Below are positions 25,862-32,508 of a DNA stretch of 64,000 nucleotides, piece by piece. The stretch's first letter is position 1, and every line of letters begins with the position of its first letter. Below the pieces are notes generated by a model. That model had not been told where the DNA came from. It ran no database searches and was given only the letters and a program-made list of their open reading frames with translations. The translations under genes were made by a program, and so were the position numbers. The stretch is from Flaviaestuariibacter flavus (GTDB lineage: Bacteria; Bacteroidota; Bacteroidia; Chitinophagales; Chitinophagaceae), in NCBI RefSeq assembly GCF_004337505.1, contig NZ_SJZI01000008.1, positions 137,914 to 201,913 on the forward strand. Direction: 5' to 3'.

Positions 25862-26410
25862 ATGACCACCGAAAGCGACTTAATAGATGGGTGCCTCCAG
25901 GGCGACCGCAAAGCGCAGCGTGAGCTGTACGAGCGCTTCGCGCCCAAGATGTACGGCGTTTGCCTGCGCTATGCCGGCTCCGCCGAGGAAGCAGAAGATA
26001 TCCTTCAGGAAGGATTTGTAAAGGTCTTTGGCAAGATCGGTTCATTCCGCCGCGAAGGCTCCTTCGAAGGCTGGATCCGCCGCATCATCGTGAATACGGC
26101 CATCGAGCATTTCCGCCGGAAAACCTACCTGGCGCCGGTAACCGAGCGCGAGGAAGAAACGATCCAGTCGGACTACCTGTCGGTGCTCGACAGCCTTGCC
26201 GAGAAGGACATCATCGGCCTCGTGCAGCAGTTGTCGCCGGGTTACCGCTCGGTGTTCAACATGTACGTGGTGGAAGGCTACACGCACAAGCAGATCTCGG
26301 AGCTGCTGGGCATTTCGGAAGGAACGAGCAAGTCGCAGCTTTCCCGGGCCAAAGCCATCCTGCAAGACCTGGTACGCACCCACCTGGAACAAAAAACACA
26401 GCTACCCTAG
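25862..26410 (+). CDS. ECF-type RNA polymerase sigma factor
   Basis: 182 residues. Sigma region 2 is clear (EEAEDILQEGFVKVFGKIGS, about 40-59, then FEGWIRRIIVNTAIEHFRRK), and region 4 contains a helix-turn-helix (YVVEGYTHKQISELLGISEG). The size and two-domain layout fit extracytoplasmic-function sigma factors common in Bacteroidota. It is followed after 3 nt by a membrane protein that is the likely anti-sigma partner. No promoter specificity can be read from the sequence. Confidence 0.95.
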   Translation: MTTESDLIDGCLQGDRKAQRELYERFAPKMYGVCLRYAGSAEEAEDILQEGFVKVFGKIGSFRREGSFEGWIRRIIVNTAIEHFRRKTYLAPVTEREEETIQSDYLSVLDSLAEKDIIGLVQQLSPGYRSVFNMYVVEGYTHKQISELLGISEGTSKSQLSRAKAILQDLVRTHLEQKTQLP

Positions 26411-26413
26411 CGA

Positions 26414-27220
26414 ATGGAACAGAAGTGGATTGATAAGCTGAAAAATTTTGAGGCGCAGCCGCCCGCAGGGCTGTGGGACCGCCTTGAGTCGGCCCTCGAC
26501 GGGGCGGAACAAGCTCCCTTTGCCCGCAAGCTCCACGACTTCGAGGCCACGCCGCCGCCCGCGGCCTGGGACCGGATCGCCCGGCAACTGGAAGCCGCCG
26601 AACCGGAAGTTGCTCCCGTGGTGGAATTGAAGCGCCGGCGCTCCTTTGCCCCCTATATCGCCGCAGCCGCCCTTATCGGCATCCTGCTCGTGGGCGCCTC
26701 TCTCCTTTTCAACCGTCCTTTCAACGATAATACAGGCGGCCAGCTGGCCCGGACGGATACGCCCGTTCGCCGCACGGAAACTCCAGCGTCGGAATCCACG
26801 GGCAATGAAGCCGCGGTTGCGCAGCCGGAAGCTCCTGTGAGCGTGCCGGATGTGGCAAAATCGCGTGTCGAAAAAGCAGATGCCGCAGCCCACACCGAAC
26901 GTAATAACCGTACAGCTGCCACAAGAGCTATCGCTCCGCCTCGCGCTACAGATAATGCGGCGGTGGCATCGGTAAGCAACCATCCCCACCATGTAGACGA
27001 CGAGCGCTACCTCGTGCGCGCCTACAACGATGGCAGCGTGGTGCGTTTTTCCAAGAAAGTTTCACCGGTGGTAGACTGTGCCGAGAACTCTTCGGGCTTT
27101 ACCCAAAGTCTTTGCCGCGTAAGCATCGGTGCCGTGCAGGACAAAGTGGCGGCGGCCCTTACCACTGATTTCGGCAGCCTCATCGAGCGCCTGCAGGACC
27201 TTGAAAAAGCGAGCCGTTAG
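26414..27220 (+). CDS. Single-pass membrane protein with duplicated N-terminal motif, probable anti-sigma factor
   Basis: 268 residues. The cytosolic part holds two copies of a motif, KLKNFEAQPPAGLWDRL (8-24) and KLHDFEATPPPAAWDRI (about 39-55). One membrane segment follows at about 82-98 (FAPYIAAAALIGILLVGASL). The periplasmic half begins with a Pro/Glu/Ala/Thr-rich linker and ends in a small domain with two Cys (VVDCAENSSGFTQSLCRVS). Position 3 nt after the sigma gene, one transmembrane segment and a sigma-facing N-terminus argue for an anti-sigma role, but no ZAS zinc motif is present, so this is inference. Confidence 0.8.
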   Translation: MEQKWIDKLKNFEAQPPAGLWDRLESALDGAEQAPFARKLHDFEATPPPAAWDRIARQLEAAEPEVAPVVELKRRRSFAPYIAAAALIGILLVGASLLFNRPFNDNTGGQLARTDTPVRRTETPASESTGNEAAVAQPEAPVSVPDVAKSRVEKADAAAHTERNNRTAATRAIAPPRATDNAAVASVSNHPHHVDDERYLVRAYNDGSVVRFSKKVSPVVDCAENSSGFTQSLCRVSIGAVQDKVAAALTTDFGSLIERLQDLEKASR

Positions 27221-27224
27221 CCCT

Positions 27225-27650
27225 ATGCCCCGTATCCGGATCGAGCTTCCCGAAAAGCTGCCTTTTTCCACCACCATTCCCGTGCGGGTTACCGACCTCA
27301 ATTACGGCAACCACCTGGGCAACCATGCCCTGCTGGGGCTGATGCACGAGGCCCGCATGCAGTACCTCGCATCGCTTGGAGCCACGGAGCTTTGTTTTTT
27401 CGGCGTCGCGCTCATTATGAGCGACTCGGCGATCGAATACAAGGGAGAAGCCTTCTTTGGCGACCAGCTGCAATTTGAAGTGGGCGCCGCGGAGATCTCG
27501 CGCGTCGGCTTCGAGCTGTATTACCGCGTTACAAAAGACGCCGGAAAAACGCTGATCGCACTGGCAAAGACCGGGATGGTGTGCTTTAATTACGATGCCC
27601 GGAAAGTGGTGGCGGTGCCGGAGGAGGCGAAAACGGCGTTAGTGGGGTAG
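27225..27650 (+). CDS. Hot-dog fold acyl-CoA thioesterase (4HBT-like)
   Basis: 141 residues. The segment RVTDLNYGNHLGNHALLGLMHEARMQYL matches the 4-hydroxybenzoyl-CoA thioesterase family in which the Asp of the D.Y.NH.. block acts in catalysis (shown here as two joined family blocks, residues about 21-48). Substrate unknown. The start was set at MPRIRIEL, 4 nt after the preceding stop; a longer in-frame extension overlaps that gene. Last gene of the rightward unit, converging on aroE. Confidence 0.85.
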   Translation: MPRIRIELPEKLPFSTTIPVRVTDLNYGNHLGNHALLGLMHEARMQYLASLGATELCFFGVALIMSDSAIEYKGEAFFGDQLQFEVGAAEISRVGFELYYRVTKDAGKTLIALAKTGMVCFNYDARKVVAVPEEAKTALVG

Positions 27651-27654
27651 TGGG

Positions 27655-27718
27655 TTAGTGTGCTAGTACCCGGTACCTACCAGCACACTAATTGACCAGC
27701 AAACTAGCAAACTACTCG
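27655..27718. repeat. Inverted word array in the convergent thioesterase-aroE gap
   Basis: TTAGTGTGCT (27655-27664) pairs perfectly with AGCACACTAA (27682-27691); inside, AGTACC/GGTACCT extends the palindrome. Beyond it the words TGACCAGCAA-ACTAGCAA-ACTAC continue to the aroE stop. The right-hand words recur at 10223-10258. Confidence 0.75.
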
Positions 27719-28446
27719 CCGTTCCAAATTCGCCACGAAGCCTCCGCCTGCAGCAACAGCATCTCGTAACCGTTTTTAATGGCGGCGCCCCGCTCCTGCC
27801 CTTTTCGCAAAAAAGTGGTTATTTCCGGGTTGTATACAAGGTCGTATAACAGGTGTCCCTCCCCGAGCAATTGATAAGGAATGGGCGGACAGCTCCCCAC
27901 ATCGGGCCAGGTGCCGAGCGGGGTGGTGTTGATGATGACGCGGCAGCGCTCCATGGTTTCCGCATCCAGATCGGCATAGCTCATATTCCCGGGGCTTCGC
28001 TGCCGGGAGACCGGGGTGACGCTGATTCCCAGCTGTCCCAGCACGTAGTGGATGGCGGCCGCCGCGCCGCCGGTGCCGAGCACAAGCGCATGGCGGTGAC
28101 CCGGGCGCAGCAGCGGCTGAAGCGAGTCGCGGAAGCCGATGGCATCGGTGTTGAAGCCTTCGAGCCTGCCGTTCCGCACCCGGATGGTGTTGCAGGCACC
28201 GATCGCCGCTACCGCGGCGTCGCGGGTATCGAGATATTGGAGGATCTCTTTCTTGTACGGGATAGTGACGTTGAGTCCCGCGATATCGGGATGGCGCTCC
28301 AGCAAAAGCGGGAACGCACGGACCGTGTCGAGCTCGTAGTTCTCGTACACGCAGTCCGTGCGTCCTTCTTTTTGAAATTTGTCGGTGAAGTATCCCTTCG
28401 AAAAGGAATAGCCCAGCGTCCGGCCGATAAGACCGAACCGCCGCAT
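27712..28446 (-). CDS. aroE: Shikimate dehydrogenase
   Basis: 244 residues, slightly shorter than the usual 270-290. Reduces 3-dehydroshikimate to shikimate with NADPH in aromatic amino acid synthesis. N-terminal substrate motif GYSFSKGYFTDKF, catalytic Lys in LNVTIPYKKEIL, NTDAIGF, and the nucleotide-binding glycine loop LVLGTGGAAAAIHYVL (about 121-136) are present. The ATG shares one base with the comA stop (TGATG), so translation is coupled. Confidence 0.95.
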   Translation of the reverse strand: MRRFGLIGRTLGYSFSKGYFTDKFQKEGRTDCVYENYELDTVRAFPLLLERHPDIAGLNVTIPYKKEILQYLDTRDAAVAAIGACNTIRVRNGRLEGFNTDAIGFRDSLQPLLRPGHRHALVLGTGGAAAAIHYVLGQLGISVTPVSRQRSPGNMSYADLDAETMERCRVIINTTPLGTWPDVGSCPPIPYQLLGEGHLLYDLVYNPEITTFLRKGQERGAAIKNGYEMLLLQAEASWRIWNGE

Positions 28447-29216
28447 CAGGCCTTCTCCTTGTTCAGGTACAGGTGGAACGTATCGCCGCGCAGGCCGATG
28501 CGCATTGCCTCGAGGGGCAGCACTTCGGTGGGTGCGATATTACCGAGGTTGACATTGCAGCCCAGGAGCTCGATAAAATAAAGCTGCTGCGCCTTTTGCG
28601 GGGCTTCCCAGATGATCTTCTCGCCCGGGATCTGGGTGAGGATCTCCTGAACCAGACCTTCGCGCACCTCGCCGGAGCCGCGGTAGATACCTACGTTGCC
28701 GGCCTCGCGGGCTTCGGCGATCACGTAGGTAGAGCCGGCATTGAGCTCGGCGCGCATCAGCTCGATCCACTTATACGGGGGAATGATATGGGCAGCGTCT
28801 TTGGAGCCCACTTCGCTCAGCACGGTGGCATGCTGGGTCAGCTTTTCAATGTAGCCGCACTTCTCGGCATGCGGGATCTCGATGGAGCCATCGCTCACTT
28901 CGACCCACTTGATGCCGTAGTTCTTACAAACAGAGATATAGTCTTCAAACTGGTTGCGGATGAGGAAGGCCTCGAAAAGCGTACCGCCAAAATAGATCGG
29001 CATACCGTAATCGGCATAGAGCTTCAGCTTGTCTTCGAGGTTGGGAGTAACAAAGGAAGTACCGAATCCGAGCTTTACAATGTCTACGTGCGGGCCGGAA
29101 ACACTCAGGAAGTTTTTCACTTCGTCGTTGCTCATGCCTTTGTCCATCACCATGGTAAGGCCGGAAGTGCGGGGTTTTTTATTGCGCTCAGGGATCTGCG
29201 TCAGGTTGAAATTCAT
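28446..29216 (-). CDS. comA: Phosphosulfolactate synthase (ComA family)
   Basis: 256 residues. ComA adds sulfite to phosphoenolpyruvate, giving phosphosulfolactate, the first step to sulfolactate and, in methanogens, coenzyme M. The TIM-barrel blocks VDIVKLGFGTSF (about 42-53), MPIYFGGTLFEAFL, WVEVSDGSIEIP and EARESGN-like EAREAGNVGIYRG identify it. comB and comC do not follow. Bacteroidota homologues may feed sulfonate or sulfonolipid metabolism, which is inference. Start MNFNLTQIPE was chosen because upstream in-frame codons lie above the promoter box. Confidence 0.93.
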   Translation of the reverse strand: MNFNLTQIPERNKKPRTSGLTMVMDKGMSNDEVKNFLSVSGPHVDIVKLGFGTSFVTPNLEDKLKLYADYGMPIYFGGTLFEAFLIRNQFEDYISVCKNYGIKWVEVSDGSIEIPHAEKCGYIEKLTQHATVLSEVGSKDAAHIIPPYKWIELMRAELNAGSTYVIAEAREAGNVGIYRGSGEVREGLVQEILTQIPGEKIIWEAPQKAQQLYFIELLGCNVNLGNIAPTEVLPLEAMRIGLRGDTFHLYLNKEKA

Positions 29217-29248
29217 GCGAAGCAATTTGTGGATGGTGGAATTGGCCG

Positions 29249-29256
29249 CAAAAGTA
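29249..29256 (-). promoter_or_regulatory. comA-aroE promoter, -7 box TACTTTTG
   Basis: Exact TAnnTTTG match, 32 nt upstream of the comA ATG; -33 not evident. Confidence 0.55.
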
Positions 29257-29314
29257 AGAAAGTACGCCGGAAGGCGACAGAAAAGGTAGACTGGAAATGG
29301 GACGGCCAAAGACA

Positions 29315-29423
29315 TGAGCCGTCAGCCGCCAACCGTGAACCCGCGGCGGGTGGCTACAAGAACGGATGCCAATGGCATCCGTTCTGAAAAATCTGGCGTA
29401 AGCCACTCAAGGCTGACGGCTCA
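29315..29423. repeat. Outer inverted arms around a terminator (TPR gene to comA)
   Basis: TGAGCCGTCAGCC (29315-29327) pairs perfectly with GGCTGACGGCTCA (29411-29423). The left arm continues in heptamer-like words (GCCAACCGTGAACC). The arms enclose the hairpin at 29359-29385. Related words GCTCACG/GTTCACG recur at 54524-54551. Confidence 0.8.
29359..29385 (-). terminator. Hairpin terminator downstream of the TPR gene
   Basis: AGAACGGATGCC / GGCATCCGTTCT, 12 bp perfect, 3-nt loop, inside the outer inverted arms. It lies just past the TPR stop codon; the T-run is weak on the minus strand (TTGTAGCC). Confidence 0.65.
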
Positions 29424-30857
29424 CGAGTCCGCGCTCCCTTTCTTACGGGTACGCTTGTTCCGGGCAATCACCTCTACCACCTGCTGGTTTTGCAGATGCT
29501 CGGGGCTCAGGGCCACGAAGCGGTTGAGCAGCTTGGGCGCCTTCTGAATGGCATTTTCGAGGATCAGCAGGGCCTCCTTGGTACGGCCGAGGGCCAGCAA
29601 CACCGCGGCCTGGTAATAATAGAACAGCGGCTTGCGCTCCGTTTGATCGAGGGCCACCAGCGTTTGCTCGTAGGCTTCCTCGTAAAACTCGGCCTGGTAA
29701 AGGCAGCGGATCAGCGCTTCCCAGCCGCTCTTGTTGCGCGGCTTGTTGCCGACCACGGTTGAAAAGAAATGGATCGCTTCTTTAAAGGCGCCGAGCTGCA
29801 GCTGGCATTCACCCATCAACAGGTTGTACTCGTTCTGCTGCCGGTTGAGGCGCAGGGCGTTCTCCAGCTGGCGGGCGGCCGACTGCCACTGCTGCTCGTT
29901 ATAATAGGTGCAGGCGATTTTATAATGCAGGCGGCTATCCTCCTGGTTGAGGTGCACGGCCTTGCGGTAGTGGAAGCGGGCCTGTGCCCAGTTGCGCAGC
30001 TTATCGTAACAATGCCCGATGGCTTCGTAGATGACGTCTTCCGGCTTCGACAGCTCCAGCACCTTCTCGAGCGCTTCGATGGCTTCCTTGTATTTCCGCA
30101 GGCGGATATAGGCATCGCCCATATTGCGGTAGGCAAAGTCGAACTTCTCGTCGATCACCAGCGCGTATTCGTAGGCATCGATTGCCTTCTCGTAGAGCTT
30201 GAGTCCCTGGTAGGCGGCGGCGAGGTTGAACCAGGCCAGCTCGCTGTAGGGCTGCTCGTCGATGATGGCGGTGTGGAGGCGGATGCTTTCTTCGTAGCGG
30301 CCCGTAAAGTCGGCCCAGAAGCAGATCTTGTAAAGCGCCTCTTCGTTCACCGGGTCTTCCTGGAGCACCAGCTTCAGGCAGTCGAATACCTTTTCAAATT
30401 CTTCGTAGTCGTCGTACACATCGGCCAGCTCGAAGAGGAGCTCCATTTTGTCTTCGCCTTCAAAGAGGGCAATGGATTCTTCAAGCAGCTCGGCGGCCTT
30501 TTCGGGCTGGTCGAGGGCGAGGTAGGTATCGGTCTTAAGAATATAAAGGTTGATATCGGTAGCGTCGAGCAGCTCCACCTTTTCGAGAATGTCGAGCGCT
30601 TCCTGGTACTTGCGTACCGAAAGCAGCACGTCGGCCTTGCGCAGGAGCAGGGAGGCGGAGAAAGGGAAATATTCGATCGAGATCTCGGCGGCCTCCAGGG
30701 CTTTCGGGAAATCCTCCAGGTCGTCAAAGTAGTCGATAATCTTTTCAAATGAGTCTTCCTCGAGAAACGTAGAGCTCTTTCCGGCCCGCAGGTTATCGTA
30801 GTGCTTCAACAGCTCCTTCAGTGTTTCCTTGTCGTTTTCCAATGGGTCTGTATTCAT
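29421..30857 (-). CDS. Tetratricopeptide repeat protein
   Basis: 478 residues, acidic and helical throughout, with no signal peptide, so probably cytoplasmic. About ten TPR units can be read, e.g. AWFNLAAAYQGLKLYEKAID and FAYRNMGDAYIRLRKYKEAI. The C-terminus ends in a basic stretch (RNKRTRKKGSADS). TPR arrays mediate protein-protein contacts; partners are unknown. A TTG-N20-TATATTGT sequence about 17-47 nt upstream of the ATG is a weak promoter candidate. Confidence 0.93.
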   Translation of the reverse strand: MNTDPLENDKETLKELLKHYDNLRAGKSSTFLEEDSFEKIIDYFDDLEDFPKALEAAEISIEYFPFSASLLLRKADVLLSVRKYQEALDILEKVELLDATDINLYILKTDTYLALDQPEKAAELLEESIALFEGEDKMELLFELADVYDDYEEFEKVFDCLKLVLQEDPVNEEALYKICFWADFTGRYEESIRLHTAIIDEQPYSELAWFNLAAAYQGLKLYEKAIDAYEYALVIDEKFDFAYRNMGDAYIRLRKYKEAIEALEKVLELSKPEDVIYEAIGHCYDKLRNWAQARFHYRKAVHLNQEDSRLHYKIACTYYNEQQWQSAARQLENALRLNRQQNEYNLLMGECQLQLGAFKEAIHFFSTVVGNKPRNKSGWEALIRCLYQAEFYEEAYEQTLVALDQTERKPLFYYYQAAVLLALGRTKEALLILENAIQKAPKLLNRFVALSPEHLQNQQVVEVIARNKRTRKKGSADS

Positions 30858-30991
30858 TCGATAGGTATCAGGTACAATATAGCTTATTGCTAAAAGGGGA
30901 CCAAGTTTTTATCTCTGCCATAACGGCGGCTCTGCCAGAGCTTAGGGAACAAATTTCCCCGGAAAAAATAATAAATGTTAAAAGTTTTCGT

Positions 30992-30999
30992 TATCTTTG
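30992..30999 (+). promoter_or_regulatory. -7 box TATCTTTG of the small exported-protein gene
   Basis: Exact TAnnTTTG match ending 8 nt before the ATG at 31008. It rules out the upstream in-frame ATG at 30975 as the start and implies a near-leaderless mRNA. Confidence 0.6.
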
Positions 31000-31007
31000 C
31001 AACAGCA

Positions 31008-31361
31008 ATGTCGAAGACGAACTCCATATGGTTGAATAAGCGCAAACAGATCCTGACGGCACTCTGTGTCGTGTTCTCTGTAGGTGCTTTTGCTACTCTT
31101 GGAGACGGCAAGGGTAACCCCGCGCTGGGCGTTTCGGCCAACCGCAGCTTTTCCATCCGCTCCCATTATAGCGCGACACAGCGTTTTTCGCTTCGCTCCG
31201 GCCTTACCTATTCGGCCGACCGCCTGCTGACGGAAGACGAGCCCCGCGTACGCATTAACCTTAATGCGACCATTACCTACCAGCGCGGCAACACCACCTA
31301 CATCGTTCCGCTGAAGAAGAAGCCGGTACTGCTCGACAAGGTGAAGTTCAACCCCTACTGA
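31008..31361 (+). CDS. Small uncharacterised exported protein
   Basis: 117 residues; not recognised. After a basic start (MSKTNSIWLNKRK) comes a hydrophobic segment (ILTALCVVFSVGAFATLG, about 15-32), likely a signal peptide or anchor. The rest alternates polar and hydrophobic residues (FSIRSHYSATQRFSLRSGLT, INLNATITYQRGNTTYIVPL), consistent with a few beta strands. The C-terminus is basic. It is a single-gene unit with its own promoter and terminator. Confidence 0.7.
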   Translation: MSKTNSIWLNKRKQILTALCVVFSVGAFATLGDGKGNPALGVSANRSFSIRSHYSATQRFSLRSGLTYSADRLLTEDEPRVRINLNATITYQRGNTTYIVPLKKKPVLLDKVKFNPY

Positions 31362-31372
31362 GAGAATTTGTT

Positions 31373-31465
31373 AATCTCCGATGTCTGATCTCCGATTTGA
31401 TTCCCCGACGAGGGGATTTTTCGTTTTCGGGCTTCCAGCAAATCCGACATCGGAGATCGGAGATC
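31373..31465. repeat. GAT-heptamer inverted array, copy 5, enclosing a terminator
   Basis: Left arm AATCTCC-GATGTCT-GATCTCC-GATTT (31373-31398); right arm AAATCCG-ACATCGG-AGATCGG-AGATC (31440-31465). Between them TTCCCC-GACGA-GGGGATTTTTCG is a short hairpin with a T-run, which would end the small exported-protein transcript. Confidence 0.9.
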
Positions 31466-31482
31466 GAAAAATTTACTAAAAA

Positions 31483-31500
31483 GCCCCGCTTGCGCGGGGC
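31483..31500 (-). terminator. Terminator of the GLPGLI-like gene
   Basis: GCCCCGC / GCGGGGC with a 4-nt loop, followed on the minus strand by TTTTTAG. Confidence 0.85.
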
Positions 31501-31525
31501 CCCTCGGATAGTATAGGTCAAGCAC

Positions 31526-32173
31526 TTACTGGCCCTTGCTTTCCTCATAAGTAAGCATGCGGAAGCCAGATTTGGGCAGGTCGAACTTAGCGGCGGGTAC
31601 GGGGTTGAAATTGATCTTCGAAACAGTACAGGTCACCTTCAGCGAGCCAAGGTTGGACTCATATTCCATCGCCAGGCCGGGAAGGTTGCGGTTCATGTAC
31701 TGGAAATTATAGTTCTCCGGCACCAGGTCGGGGGTATACCACACCACAAAGCTCGGGCCGCTGGAGGGCGTAGCCACCGCTTTCAGACATTTATAACCAA
31801 GTATTGTCTTCGTTTCATTGGTGAAGGCAAACTTCACGTCTTCGTAACGGCGGTTGACCTCCTTCCAGTTTTCCGGCGTCATCCGGATGATATACTTCTG
31901 GGCGCCGAGGTCTTTGATGCTGTACACCGTTTTGGCGGCATTATCGATGAGTGTAGCCTCCGTACCGAGGGCGCTGACCATCTCGGTGCGGCTTTTATTG
32001 CCTTTCAGGTACACTACGTTGGTGGCGCCGTCGAGGTAATCGGCCGCACGCGGGCGCTCGGTGCCGGTATTGATCACGATATCATAGGAGATCGTGGCTT
32101 CCGAAAGCTTTTTTTGTGCCTGGGCGGCCGTTGCCAGCAATGCCAGGATGGGAATCGTAAACAGGGTTTTCAT
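31526..32173 (-). CDS. Exported GLPGLI/DUF4412-like protein
   Basis: 215 residues with a signal peptide ending AQAQ (about residue 20). The mature part is beta-rich: LSEATISYDIVINTG near the start, ILGYKCLKAVATPSSGPSFVVWYTPDLVP in the middle (two adjoining blocks, about 125-153), and NRNLPGLAMEYES, similar to the LPGL signature of the GLPGLI family. A DUF4412 assignment is equally possible. Periplasmic; function unknown. The start ATG gives a normal signal peptide, while the longer frame does not. Confidence 0.75.
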   Translation of the reverse strand: MKTLFTIPILALLATAAQAQKKLSEATISYDIVINTGTERPRAADYLDGATNVVYLKGNKSRTEMVSALGTEATLIDNAAKTVYSIKDLGAQKYIIRMTPENWKEVNRRYEDVKFAFTNETKTILGYKCLKAVATPSSGPSFVVWYTPDLVPENYNFQYMNRNLPGLAMEYESNLGSLKVTCTVSKINFNPVPAAKFDLPKSGFRMLTYEESKGQ

Positions 32174-32304
32174 ATTCGTAGTTCTCCAACAATAGACGAG
32201 AGACGGATACAAGTTAGTTGCTTTTGGGAAGGATAAGTGGCGGGAAAAGAGAATGTTAATAAAATGTAGGAGCCCGGTGGCAAGCGAAGCCGACAGCGAA
32301 GCTG

Positions 32305-32438
32305 TCATTGCGAGCGCAGCGAAGCAAACTCCCTGACCTGAAGACAGACCGTGGATGATAGGAGCGTCAACGCGCGACCTCTTTCAACCACAATCACCGT
32401 GCGTAACGCTGGAGTTTGCTTCGCTTCGCTCGCAATGA
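32305..32438. repeat. Dispersed-type 28-bp inverted repeat in the GLPGLI-yidC gap
   Basis: TCATTGCGAGCGCAGCGAAG and following CAAACTCC (32305-32332) pairs with GGAGTTTGCTTCGCTTCGCT and following CGCAATGA (32411-32438), one mismatch. The sequence resembles the TCATTGCGAGCG..GCGAAGCAA repeats known from many bacterial genomes. The 335-nt gap holds this, the hairpin at 32441 and no gene. Confidence 0.85.
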
Positions 32439-32440
32439 CG

Positions 32441-32470
32441 CCAAAGGCGTCGCATTCGCGACGCCTTTGG
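32441..32470 (+). terminator. Perfect hairpin downstream of yidC
   Basis: CCAAAGGCGTCGC / GCGACGCCTTTGG, 13 bp, 4-nt loop, followed on the plus strand by CTTTTATT. It is better placed as a plus-strand terminator although no plus-strand gene precedes it; it may simply protect the yidC 3' end. Confidence 0.6.
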
Positions 32471-32508
32471 CTTTTATTCCGTGGTTTCCGCGTTTTCCGC
32501 GCGAACCC

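Noticed and set aside
30975..31007. Upstream ATG for the small exported protein
   Set aside because: It lies above a consensus -7 box at 30992-30999, so it would not be on the mRNA.
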